DNA of 64,000 nt from Polynucleobacter sp. AP-Elch-400A-B2 (GTDB lineage: Bacteria; Pseudomonadota; Gammaproteobacteria; Burkholderiales; Burkholderiaceae). Position 1 is the first letter of the stretch. Each line of letters opens with the position of its first letter. Below are positions 43,243 to 51,313 of the stretch, one piece after another. The DNA is taken from positions 811,997-875,996 of the forward strand of contig NZ_CP061317.1 of assembly GCF_018688355.1 (NCBI RefSeq), given 5' to 3'. The translations under genes were made by a program, and so were the position numbers. The notes under the pieces were generated by a model that was not told the DNA's origin, did no database searches, and saw nothing but the letters and a program-made list of their open reading frames with translations.

Positions 43243-43956
43243 ATGACTCACCGAATATTGATTGTTGAGGATGAGCCTTCGATTGCTGAACTGATTGCAA
43301 TCAACTTGACTCATGCGGGCTACGAGGTTGAGAGAGCCCTCCAAACTGATCTTGCTATGAATATCATGAGAGATAAGCTTCCCTCTCTTCTTATTTTGGA
43401 CTGGATGCTCCCTGGAAAGTCGGGCGTTCAGTTTGCTAAAGAGCTACGCTCTAATGAGCGTACCCGTTCCTTGCCTATTTTGATGTTGACAGCCAAGAGC
43501 GATGAGTCCGATAAGGTCCTTGGCTTAGACTCCGGTGCCGATGACTATGTCACTAAGCCGTTTTCACCCAAAGAGCTAGTCGCGCGTGTAAAGGCGCTTT
43601 TACGCCGCCAGACTCCAATAGAAGACTCTGGACCTTTGGCCGTGGGCCCATTAAGAATGGATCCACTCTCTCATCGTGTGACAGCTGTATGGCCTAATAT
43701 GGACCCTCAATCCATCCCCTTGGGGCCTACCGAATATCGCCTATTGCAGTTCTTGATGGCCAACCCTGAAAGAGTGCACTCTCGGGCAAATTTACTCGAT
43801 AAGGTCTGGGGAAATGAGGTCTATATCGAGGAGCGGACGGTCGATGTTCACATCAAGAGGTTAAGGGCAGCTCTAGCCCCTACGGACTCTGATCGCTACA
43901 TAGAGACGGTTCGTGGAAGCGGTTATCGAATTACCAAGATGCCCACCCAGACCTAA
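43243..43956 (+). CDS. phoB: Phosphate regulon response regulator PhoB
   Basis: OmpR-family DNA-binding response regulator that activates Pho-box promoters when phosphorylated by PhoR. The receiver domain covers about residues 1-120, with Asp53 the phosphate acceptor (LLILDWMLPGKSG) and the conserved Lys in DDYVTKPFSPKELVAR. The C-terminal winged helix (about 135-235) ends EERTVDVHIKRLRAAL and VRGSGYRI. Length is 237 residues. The gene sits between phoU and phoR; the likely targets are the four Pho boxes in this window. Confidence 0.96.
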   Translation: MTHRILIVEDEPSIAELIAINLTHAGYEVERALQTDLAMNIMRDKLPSLLILDWMLPGKSGVQFAKELRSNERTRSLPILMLTAKSDESDKVLGLDSGADDYVTKPFSPKELVARVKALLRRQTPIEDSGPLAVGPLRMDPLSHRVTAVWPNMDPQSIPLGPTEYRLLQFLMANPERVHSRANLLDKVWGNEVYIEERTVDVHIKRLRAALAPTDSDRYIETVRGSGYRITKMPTQT

Positions 43957-43984
43957 TTAGAATCGAGTCCTAACTGGGTTTTTG
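43945..43984 (+). terminator. Possible attenuator between phoB and phoR
   Basis: ACCCAG (43945-43950) at the end of phoB can pair with CTGGGT (43974-43979), which is followed by a T run; an inner TTAG/CTAA pairing adds stability. The stem overlaps the stop region of phoB, so ribosomes may affect it. This is weaker evidence than for the other terminators listed. Confidence 0.35.
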
Positions 43985-44017
43985 GATCCAATAGAGCGGA
44001 TGCTCTAAGATTGTCGA

Positions 44018-45316
44018 ATGTTATCCGTTATTTCTCGCTTTATTGTTCTGATTTGCCTCGCTTTTCTTGCGGCATACATAGCATCCTCCAATTTGGGCCC
44101 CTTTTTAGGGGTTGCGGCGGCAATAGCTGTGCTCGCAGTGCCATTGATTTATTCCTACATCAATTTAGCCCGTTTAAGAAAATTTACCTTATCTGATTCT
44201 GTTGAATCCATGCCTTTGCCAAGCGGCTATTGGGAAGAGATTTTTTTTCGCCTTCAGCGTTTAGTCCGCAATCTCAAGCAACAAATACTATCTATTGAAA
44301 AACAGCACAATCGTTTTATTGAGGCTTTTCAGGCTTCTCCTAATGGCATTGTGATGCTGGATAGTGAAGATCATATTGAGTGGTGCAATGGCATTGCTGA
44401 GCGTTTCTTTGGCTTGAGTTTCAAGCGTGATGCGCTTCAGAAGATCAATTTTCTGATTCGACGCCCAGAATTTATTCAGTATTTATTTAAGAGGGCATTT
44501 GAGGATCCATTGTTGATGGAGCGAATGGGCCCAAACTCTAATCTGAGTTTGATGTTACAAATTTTCCCATTCGGTGATCAACGACATCTTTTGCTTGTGC
44601 AGGACGTAACTGATCTTCAGAAGGCGGATGCAATGCGACGTGATTTCGTAGCAAACGTTTCGCATGAAATGAGAACGCCAATTACTGTTTTGATGGGTTT
44701 TTTAGAGACTATGCAGTCGCTTGACTTAGATAGATCCCAGCAAAGTCAATATTTTGAAATGATGATGTCTCAGGCTCAGCGAATGAAGAGTTTGGTGGAA
44801 GACTTATTGACTCTGGCTAATCTAGAGGCAAACACCTTGCCTGCCCCAACACAAGTAATCAGCATTACTACTCTGATGGCACTTTTAAAGAATGATGCAG
44901 AGGCACTTTCTCAAGGTCATCACACTCTTAGCTTTGAGATCTCAAATCCAAATAACTTGATGGGGGAGGAGCGAGAGATTCTTTCTGCCTTTGGCAATCT
45001 AGTCTCCAATGCTATTCGTTACACGCCAGACGCCGCTTCAATTCAGGTGCGATGGAGCATAAATGAACGTGGTGAAGGCGAATTTTCAGTTGTTGACACG
45101 GGGCCTGGCATTGCATCAGAGCATCTATCGAGACTGACCGAGCGCTTTTATCGCGTGGATAGAAGTCGATCGAGGGATACTGGAGGTACTGGTTTGGGCT
45201 TAGCAATTGTGAAGCATATTGCAAACCGCCATCAAGCCCAACTTATTATTACTAGTACGCCCGGACAGGGCAGCACTTTTACTCTTCGTTTTCCTAAGGA
45301 GCGTATTTCAGCTTAA
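44018..45316 (+). CDS. phoR: Phosphate regulon sensor histidine kinase PhoR
   Basis: Membrane sensor kinase that phosphorylates PhoB under phosphate limitation. Two adjacent hydrophobic segments lie in residues 5-48 with almost no periplasmic loop, as usual for PhoR. A PAS-like domain spans about 100-195 (SPNGIVMLDSEDHIEWCN), the H-box has His216 (DFVANVSHEMRTPITVLMG), then N box (FGNLVSNAIRYTP), G1 (VVDTGPGI) and G2 (GGTGLGLAIVKH). Length is 432 residues. Confidence 0.95.
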   Translation: MLSVISRFIVLICLAFLAAYIASSNLGPFLGVAAAIAVLAVPLIYSYINLARLRKFTLSDSVESMPLPSGYWEEIFFRLQRLVRNLKQQILSIEKQHNRFIEAFQASPNGIVMLDSEDHIEWCNGIAERFFGLSFKRDALQKINFLIRRPEFIQYLFKRAFEDPLLMERMGPNSNLSLMLQIFPFGDQRHLLLVQDVTDLQKADAMRRDFVANVSHEMRTPITVLMGFLETMQSLDLDRSQQSQYFEMMMSQAQRMKSLVEDLLTLANLEANTLPAPTQVISITTLMALLKNDAEALSQGHHTLSFEISNPNNLMGEEREILSAFGNLVSNAIRYTPDAASIQVRWSINERGEGEFSVVDTGPGIASEHLSRLTERFYRVDRSRSRDTGGTGLGLAIVKHIANRHQAQLIITSTPGQGSTFTLRFPKERISA

Positions 45317-45331
45317 AGGCATTTATATTGC

Positions 45332-45556
45332 TTAGTCCTTCTTGTCTTTCTTATCCTTCTTGTCTTTCTTTTCTTTTTTCTTCTTAGACTCTTTAGGTAG
45401 CTTATCTAACTTACCGTTGGCATACAGGCACCACACCTTAATTTCCTCAAGCAACTCAGTTAAGTCTTCATAAGATAGATTTTTAAAGTCTTGTAGGCCA
45501 ATAGCGCCAGACTCTTGTAGCTGCTTTACAGCGTCTTCATATTTATAATCGCTCAT
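45332..45556 (-). CDS. Small hypothetical protein with lysine/aspartate repeat tail
   Basis: Unrecognised 74-residue protein. The N-terminal ~50 residues look like a small helical domain (MSDYKYEDAVKQLQESGAIG, then acidic helices). The last ~22 residues are almost only Lys, Asp and Glu in a KKDKKD repeat, encoded by a tandem repeat at 45332-45385. I choose the ATG at 45556; the frame is open 11 codons further. It is convergent with phoR, whose stop is only 15 bp away. No function can be proposed. Confidence 0.6.
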   Translation of the reverse strand: MSDYKYEDAVKQLQESGAIGLQDFKNLSYEDLTELLEEIKVWCLYANGKLDKLPKESKKKKEKKDKKDKKDKKD

Positions 45557-45641
45557 GGGTATCCGGGTAAAAGTAATAAGAACGCACAAATGCTAGCAAA
45601 GTAATATGACAAATCTGCTTTTTTCGTATCCGGAAGGGCAT

Positions 45642-46118
45642 TTAATCTGGATCGGAGGAAATTTCGGATTGATGTTTAATGCCGATAATCCGCGCTAAAA
45701 GCCTTTCTAGCGGACCTCCCATTACTAGGGCGAGCAGGATTGCGGCAAGCGATAGTCCGCCCAAAGCTAGCTCACCAGCCCCAAATGCTGCCGATACCAG
45801 GGCGCAGGACCAGATACTGGCTGAGGTTGTAAGCCCGCGAACCCTTTGAGAGCTTTGCTCTCGAATAATCACGCCGGCACCTAAAAATCCTAAACCTGTT
45901 ATCAGCCCCTGCAATACATGACTCAGTGCCTGAGCATCAATTTGACCTAGGTGTCCAATAGACATCACAGCGGTTGCAGATCCTATGGAGACAAGCGAAT
46001 GGGTTCTAATGCCAGCAGATTTATGATGAATCCATCGATTAAGACCCAAAATGGTGCCTGCTAACAGCGCCAATAGAAGTCGCAATGCCATTTCACCATA
46101 AAGGCCCCAAAGTTCCAT
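45642..46118 (-). CDS. MgtC/SapB family membrane protein
   Basis: Small inner-membrane protein of the MgtC family, 158 residues with four helices. It has the hallmark LLLALLAGTILGLNRWIHHKSAGIRTH, a VGIGS-like SIGSATAV, and GLITGLGFLGAGVIIRE followed by VRGLTTSASIW. MgtC proteins in other bacteria relate to survival at low magnesium and to phosphate/ATP homeostasis; here the closeness to the Pho genes is suggestive only. It lacks the long C-terminal domain of Salmonella MgtC. Confidence 0.88.
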   Translation of the reverse strand: MELWGLYGEMALRLLLALLAGTILGLNRWIHHKSAGIRTHSLVSIGSATAVMSIGHLGQIDAQALSHVLQGLITGLGFLGAGVIIREQSSQRVRGLTTSASIWSCALVSAAFGAGELALGGLSLAAILLALVMGGPLERLLARIIGIKHQSEISSDPD

Positions 46119-46394
46119 ATTTTTAAGTAATCCCGCAGTTGAGTATTAAATGATTTTTTGACTTTAAGGTCAATGTATACGGCAGCACTATCCCAATGCA
46201 GACGGATTCTTTGATACCTGGCAGATCCTCTATATCTATCCCCATAATGCCGCTTAGTAGTGTCATAAGCAAGAAGATCATGGCCATTGCTGATCAGTCT
46301 TGTGGATTTCTTGCGTTGTATTCACCTTGGAATTGCAATCAATCTGAAATATTTCCCTCTTAAGATAAGAGCTTATTATTTATTAGGGAATATC

Positions 46395-46577
46395 ATGAAT
46401 AATCATAGCGATATCAACTTATCAACCATATTTCGGCGCAATCTCGATACGCATGCGCAAGATGGTGCAAATATCAAGCAAGAATTTCTCAATGAAAAAT
46501 ATGAAAAGACTGAGCACTCTGCTGGCGTATTTCTAGTTGATCAAAAGTACGCTTTAAATCTTGACGAGCTTATTTAA
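46395..46577 (+). CDS. Small hypothetical protein upstream of alkaline phosphatase
   Basis: Unrecognised 60-residue acidic, soluble protein starting MNNHSDINLSTIFRRNLDTH and ending LNLDELI. The ATG at 46395 is preceded by TTAGGGAA, a fair ribosome-binding site; the upstream part of the open frame looks non-coding. It lies 24 bp before the alkaline phosphatase gene and may be its leader gene. Being so short, it could be a chance frame. Confidence 0.45.
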   Translation: MNNHSDINLSTIFRRNLDTHAQDGANIKQEFLNEKYEKTEHSAGVFLVDQKYALNLDELI

Positions 46578-46601
46578 ATATTTAACTGCCAACTCTTTCC
46601 C

Positions 46602-48365
46602 ATGAAATTACCTATGCCCATCATCAAAGTTGCCTATCCCATTTTATTTATCACTCTTCTTCTTCAGGCAATTTGGGTTGAGGCTGCAGCTATTTATCCA
46701 ATTAACAAGGCTTCGATTCTTGTTGGATCTTCATTTGATATCAAAATTGAATTTGATCAAGAGTACAAATTAGAGGATTTGGATATTCAACTCAATAATG
46801 CGCCTATCAAGGCGCAGATTAAGTCACAGCCAATCTATATCGCAAATGAATCGGGCAAAGGAAGTTCCCTCATCTATCGAGACGTTCAGCTAGCAAAGCC
46901 TGGCCAATATTCTCTGAATGCTAAGGGGGGTCAGGAAAGTATCCAAGTCACTTGGGACATCTATGCCAGCGGCCCTCGAAAAGTAAAAAATATCATTCTT
47001 TTTGTGGGTGATGGTATGACTATCGCCAACAGAACCTCTGCACGTGTTTTATCTAAAGGGATAACCGAAGGCAAGTACCAGGGTAAGTTGTCATTTGATG
47101 ACATGCCTAATATGGCGCTAATCGGCACATCAGGCTCTGACTCACTCATTACCGATTCTGCAAACTCGATGAGCGCCTATACAACCGGTCATAAGACTGC
47201 TGTGAATGCCATGGGGGTGTATGTTTCAAGGGCAGCAGACAACTTATCCCACCCGAAAGTGGAAACTATTTCTGAATTAATTAAACGCAAAACTAAAATG
47301 TCCGTTGGCATTGTCTCGGATGCCGAGCTACAGGATGCCACTCCAGGCGCTATGGTGGCTCACACCAGAAGGCGCGCAGATAAGCCATACATTGCCGATC
47401 AACTATTTGCTAGCGGAGCGGAGGTTATTTTAGGTGGAGGCTCCGCCTACTTTTACCCGCAGTCTACTAAAGGGTCAAAGCGTCAGGATGATAAAAATCT
47501 GATATCCCAATTTGAAACTTCGGGATATGCCATTGCTTTAAATAAGCAAGATCTATTGGCAGCAGGTAATGCCAAGGAAACTAAAAAGCTATTTGGGGTA
47601 TTTCATCCTGACAATATGGATGGTTCCTTAGATCGATTTTTCCTAAAGAAAAATACGGTTGCACAATATCCAGATCAGCCTGATTTAACCGAGATGACAC
47701 AAGCAGCGATCAACGTTTTATCCAAAAATTCGAACGGCTTTTTCTTGATGGTTGAGGCTGCCTTAATTGATAAGTTTAATCATCCGCTGGACTGGGAGCG
47801 GGCCGCTTTTGACACCATCATGCTGAGTAATGCCGTACAAATTGCAAAAGATTTTGCAAAGAAAAATCCAGACACTCTCATTATTGTTACCCCTGACCAT
47901 ACCCATAGTGGCTCAATCAGTGGCGTTGTGAACGACGCTAAACCAGGACCCCTAAGGGAAAAGGTTGGGGTATATGCAGATGCTGGCTACCCGAACTACC
48001 CTAAAGCGGATGTGGCAGGTTATCCAAATCAAATTGATGTAAGTAAGCGTTTAGCCTTCTTTTATGGGAACTACCCTGATCACTATGAGACGCTTCACCC
48101 AAAACTAGATGGTACATTTAAGCCGGCAGTGAAAGATGAATCTGGGAAGTATGTTGCTAACCCCAAATATATCCACCAACAAGAAGATGCTATTCATATG
48201 CCAGGTAATCTACCTTCAAGTCAAGAGCAGGGCGTTCACACGGCCGATGATGCAGTGCTCAATGCCATGGGGCCCGGATCCGAAAAGTTCCGGGGATTCA
48301 TGGATAACACTGAAGTGTTCAAGGTGATGGTCGAAACTCTCGGGCTGGGTTATTCCAAGCGTTAA
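46602..48365 (+). CDS. Secreted alkaline phosphatase with N-terminal extension
   Basis: Alkaline phosphatase of the PhoA superfamily, releasing phosphate from organic esters outside the cytoplasm. A signal peptide (about 1-29, ending VEAAA) precedes an unassigned beta-rich ~95-residue segment (about 31-125). The catalytic domain has Asp137 in LFVGDGM, nucleophile Ser186 in ITDSANSMSAYTTGHKT, metal ligands in AALIDKFNHPLD and VTPDHTHSG, and GVHTADDAV near the C-terminus. At 587 residues it is longer than E. coli PhoA. I see no convincing Pho box directly upstream. Confidence 0.88.
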   Translation: MKLPMPIIKVAYPILFITLLLQAIWVEAAAIYPINKASILVGSSFDIKIEFDQEYKLEDLDIQLNNAPIKAQIKSQPIYIANESGKGSSLIYRDVQLAKPGQYSLNAKGGQESIQVTWDIYASGPRKVKNIILFVGDGMTIANRTSARVLSKGITEGKYQGKLSFDDMPNMALIGTSGSDSLITDSANSMSAYTTGHKTAVNAMGVYVSRAADNLSHPKVETISELIKRKTKMSVGIVSDAELQDATPGAMVAHTRRRADKPYIADQLFASGAEVILGGGSAYFYPQSTKGSKRQDDKNLISQFETSGYAIALNKQDLLAAGNAKETKKLFGVFHPDNMDGSLDRFFLKKNTVAQYPDQPDLTEMTQAAINVLSKNSNGFFLMVEAALIDKFNHPLDWERAAFDTIMLSNAVQIAKDFAKKNPDTLIIVTPDHTHSGSISGVVNDAKPGPLREKVGVYADAGYPNYPKADVAGYPNQIDVSKRLAFFYGNYPDHYETLHPKLDGTFKPAVKDESGKYVANPKYIHQQEDAIHMPGNLPSSQEQGVHTADDAVLNAMGPGSEKFRGFMDNTEVFKVMVETLGLGYSKR

Positions 48366-48464
48366 CAAGTTAATTTAACGGCACCTTCAATTTATTAATA
48401 CATAGCTATTATTCGGTGCCTTCGTAGTTCACAATGAATGCTAACAAGTAATCTCTTGTTATGA

Positions 48465-49496
48465 ATGGACTTGGTCTTAATGAAAAGAAAGTTATACGAT
48501 TCGCTGGTAGATTTAAGACTTACGGTTTCTAAAGTCCTTGGGTTCACTCAAGAGATCAAACACATCACCCCAGTCACCACAGCAGAGAAGTTTGGGTTTG
48601 CTCATGAGCTCTTTCATAAACCCTCAGAAATCCTTGAGCTAGCCCCTAAAGAAGGGTCTATTCGGCCTCAGGTGCTTGCAAAGTCAAAGATAGCCCTTGA
48701 TCTAGCAGAGACTCAATATTTTGATATTGCGGATGAGGGAGGCAGCAGAAAGCTCGCCTACAGCATCTCCGGAAATATGAATGCAGAAAAAGTATTACTT
48801 TGTTTACCTGGTCTCTTGGAGACCAAAGATTCCTTTAGCGTATTGCATCGCTATTTTTTAAGATTTGAAGAATGCAAAGTAGTTAGCGTTGATTTTCCTG
48901 GAAGAGGGGATTCTGAATCCATTGCCTTGTCTCAAAACTACACCATGTCTCTCTATTTATCAGACATTCAAAGCCTCATTAAAATGCTTTTGAGTAATCA
49001 TCCATCTAGTACTCAATTTACCATTTTGGGTACTAGTATGGGCGGTGTATTGGCTATGTACTTAACGCAATCGCTGGGAAAAAGAATTACCGAAATTATT
49101 CTGAATGATATTGCCTTAACTGTAAATTGGACCGCCCTCTATTCTTTATATAAATCAATGAAAAATGAAGTTGGTTTTAAAGAAGTCAAACAATTGGCAA
49201 AAGATTTGAGAGTGGATGAGAGGGCATTTGCAGATGTCCAGTTACCAGGCCACTTCGATTTAAGTTACAAAGCCGATGTATGGGGAATGAACTTTCATGA
49301 GGCAATGGAGGGTTACAAAGGGAAGGTGGCACTTATTTATGGCGCCGACTCAAAGGTATGTACACGCGAGCGAGTACGCTCTGCAAAGGCTGTAATACCC
49401 AGATTAATTACATTCGAGGTCGAGAATGCAGGGCACCCAGTGCCATTTACGCTCCAGGTTTGTGAGTTTATCCAGCAACAGATGAAACTAAAATAA
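48465..49496 (+). CDS. Alpha/beta hydrolase
   Basis: Alpha/beta-hydrolase-fold protein of unknown substrate, 343 residues. The nucleophile elbow is GTSMGG (about residue 190), the oxyanion side LCLPGLLETKDSF and DFPGRGDSE, and the catalytic His in ENAGHPVPF. The first ~85 residues are outside the core fold and have no recognised domain. Starts at 48465 or 48480 are possible. It lies between an alkaline phosphatase gene and a phosphoesterase gene, but its own chemistry is probably ester or amide hydrolysis. Confidence 0.75.
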   Translation: MDLVLMKRKLYDSLVDLRLTVSKVLGFTQEIKHITPVTTAEKFGFAHELFHKPSEILELAPKEGSIRPQVLAKSKIALDLAETQYFDIADEGGSRKLAYSISGNMNAEKVLLCLPGLLETKDSFSVLHRYFLRFEECKVVSVDFPGRGDSESIALSQNYTMSLYLSDIQSLIKMLLSNHPSSTQFTILGTSMGGVLAMYLTQSLGKRITEIILNDIALTVNWTALYSLYKSMKNEVGFKEVKQLAKDLRVDERAFADVQLPGHFDLSYKADVWGMNFHEAMEGYKGKVALIYGADSKVCTRERVRSAKAVIPRLITFEVENAGHPVPFTLQVCEFIQQQMKLK

Positions 49497-49497
49497 G

Positions 49498-50472
49498 TTA
49501 TTGCTGGTGATTTACCTTGAGAATAATTGGATTAAAGCTAAAGGGCTGTTCTTGCGCAGGATTCACCTGAACTTCAACTGCTTGAACTTGATCGGCTCCC
49601 ATCACTTGAAGTCGTAATACATTCTCTAATACCTTTTTTTGATTCTTGTGATAGAGGGGTTGATCAATGATGAGTCGATGACTATCACCATGAATCAATA
49701 ACACCGGTTTATTAAAAATCTCTGACTTAGATATTAAGCTCTCTAAGGTATCGCGATAGCCACTATCGCTACTAGTTAATTGGCTAGGTTGATAAAACAT
49801 ATCAGCTTGATAGGCAAAGATGATGCCACTCAAATTTCTTTGGGTAGCCAAATTAAATGCCCGATCAATCCATGCCAGATTGGCTTGATTTCTATCTTGA
49901 TATTCTTTGATGGCTGACTCTATGCCTTCATTATTGTTATTGGAGCCAGGTATATGAATACTGACAAACAAAAAGTTATTTTTGATCCAGTAGGCGTTCT
50001 CTGCATATTTGGAGTATTTCGGGTCGAGATCTGCCTGCCTTTGAAGTCGTATGGTATTTTTACCTTGGCTTTGATTGGTGCTAAAAAATACCGATCTCAA
50101 AGCTCCTAGTCTTTCCAGTGGATCGTATGCACCAGCTAAAGGTCGATGACAGTCAGTCCATTCGTTATCTCCTGGGCTGTAAATCAAGGGCGCTTTAAAG
50201 CTTGAAAAATAGGATTTGATAATTTGGTTGTGCTCATCACTGCAGAGTGATGAGCCAGATTTTGTATCCCCAATAAAAATACTGAAGCTTGGTTTTAGTC
50301 GGTTTATTTCAGTAATTAAATTTTCAAAGCGTTGAAAATCCTGAGGTAGTGAGTAGGGCATATCCCCCAGGGCAATGAACTTAAAGCTCTGGCCGATAGC
50401 AGCTGATGAAAAGCTTGCTATGAAGATAGTGAGAAAAAGTATGCTTAAGCGTGTTGCTTTGAAAGATTTCAT
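49498..50472 (-). CDS. Secreted calcineurin-like metallophosphoesterase
   Basis: Probable periplasmic phosphoesterase. It has a signal peptide (about 1-27, ending AAIG), then the metal-binding blocks FIALGDMPYS, FIGDTKSGSS, PGDNEWTDCH and a late LLIHGDSHRL. The first block lacks the usual D-x-H His, so the metal site is atypical. Length is 324 residues. It starts one base after the stop of the upstream gene at 50473-50892 and is probably cotranscribed with it. It would add to organic phosphate use. Confidence 0.75.
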   Translation of the reverse strand: MKSFKATRLSILFLTIFIASFSSAAIGQSFKFIALGDMPYSLPQDFQRFENLITEINRLKPSFSIFIGDTKSGSSLCSDEHNQIIKSYFSSFKAPLIYSPGDNEWTDCHRPLAGAYDPLERLGALRSVFFSTNQSQGKNTIRLQRQADLDPKYSKYAENAYWIKNNFLFVSIHIPGSNNNNEGIESAIKEYQDRNQANLAWIDRAFNLATQRNLSGIIFAYQADMFYQPSQLTSSDSGYRDTLESLISKSEIFNKPVLLIHGDSHRLIIDQPLYHKNQKKVLENVLRLQVMGADQVQAVEVQVNPAQEQPFSFNPIILKVNHQQ

Positions 50473-50892
50473 TTATTTATATTGCTCAGGTTCATCATTG
50501 ATTTCTTTGATCTCTAGCTCACCGAAGATATAGGTATTTCCCCCCATCTCTTTCCAGCCTAGATCCTGAAAGACATGCGTGTATTCCCCAGAAAACTTTT
50601 TTGATTTGCCGTAGAAAATATCTGTAAGCTCATCTTGTTCGTCTTCATCAACGGTCTCAGAAAAGTAGATTACCTTCTCCCCATCATAAGTCTTGCTAAT
50701 TTCTGCCCCAGGAATGTCGGCAATACAAATCCCTACTTGAGCTTGATAGTGGCTCATGAACTTTGGCTTGGTAGGGGTAGTGATGGAACCCAGCTTCCAA
50801 ACAGTTCCACATTTAATTTCTTTATTCTGTTTTTTAAAGATACATCTTTGGACTAGAGAGCCCATTTCAAGGGGGATAATTTGATACAGCAT
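50473..50892 (-). CDS. Hypothetical protein, cotranscribed with phosphoesterase
   Basis: Unrecognised 139-residue protein without a signal peptide or membrane segment. It is acidic in its second half (ETVDEDEQDELTDIFYGKSK). The ATG at 50892 is preceded by AGGAGA at good distance, and its stop abuts the start of the phosphoesterase gene, so the gene is real. Function unknown. Confidence 0.65.
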   Translation of the reverse strand: MLYQIIPLEMGSLVQRCIFKKQNKEIKCGTVWKLGSITTPTKPKFMSHYQAQVGICIADIPGAEISKTYDGEKVIYFSETVDEDEQDELTDIFYGKSKKFSGEYTHVFQDLGWKEMGGNTYIFGELEIKEINDEPEQYK

Positions 50893-51002
50893 CTCATATC
50901 TCCTGTAGTGAATCTAAGCTTAATCATGCTCCCAAAGTATGACGATTCGGTGAAGATTCGTCGATCTGAATGAATGTCTTCATTTTGTAATAGTTCCAGT
51001 TC

Positions 51003-51215
51003 ATGATCAAGCCTGTGAATTCGATACATACAACTATTACTTGCCCGAACTGCCGTGCACAAGAAACCCTAGAGATCTCAAAAGGCTATTCCCAGCATTT
51101 GTATCGCTGCCCAAGCTGCAGCATCATTTTGAAGCCTAGATCAGGAGACTGCTGTATTTTCTGCAGCTTCGGTAGCCAAGATTGCTCTAATGCGGAGCAA
51201 AATTTAGCTGCTTAG
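51003..51215 (+). CDS. GDCCVxC-domain small cysteine-rich protein
   Basis: A 70-residue protein with four Cys pairs: TCPNCRA, YRCPSCSIILKP, then RSGDCCIFCSFGSQDCSN. The last stretch matches the GDCCVxC family, in which some members have selenocysteine in place of a Cys. Here every position is a Cys codon. The protein is probably a zinc- or thiol-based redox protein; its role is unknown. It lies just upstream of the ppx promoter. Confidence 0.75.
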   Translation: MIKPVNSIHTTITCPNCRAQETLEISKGYSQHLYRCPSCSIILKPRSGDCCIFCSFGSQDCSNAEQNLAA

Positions 51216-51241
51216 GCCACTACCCAGTAGACTAGGGTCTC

Positions 51242-51286
51242 GTTTCACGAATGTGTCATTAGAGTTTCATAAAATAGACATATTCA
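51242..51286 (+). promoter_or_regulatory. Triple tandem Pho box and -10 upstream of ppx
   Basis: Three 7-bp repeats at an 11-bp period: GTTTCAC (51242-51248), GTGTCAT (51253-51259) and GTTTCAT (51264-51270), each separated by 4 bp. A -10-like TATTCA (51281-51286) follows 10 bp after the last repeat, the same spacing as at pstS. It lies 28 bp before the ppx GTG start. Confidence 0.7.
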
Positions 51287-51313
51287 AGTAAACCTGCTTC
51301 TATTGGAAATGCT

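Noticed and set aside
46158..46173. Inverted repeat TTGAC-N6-GTCAA in the gap before the alkaline phosphatase genes
   Set aside because: A short palindrome without a promoter at suitable distance; likely by chance.
46260..46277. GTGTCAT half-site upstream of the small gene and alkaline phosphatase
   Set aside because: No second repeat occurs at 11 bp on either side.
48380..48420. GGCACC / GGTGCC pairing after the alkaline phosphatase gene
   Set aside because: Only 6 bp with a 29-nt loop and no T tract; too weak for a terminator call.
50939..50956. Possible minus-strand Pho box (TCTTCAC-CGAA-TCGTCAT) upstream of the 50473-50892 gene
   Set aside because: One repeat keeps only about 3 of 7 consensus bases, and the spacer is not A/T-rich, so it is too weak to list.
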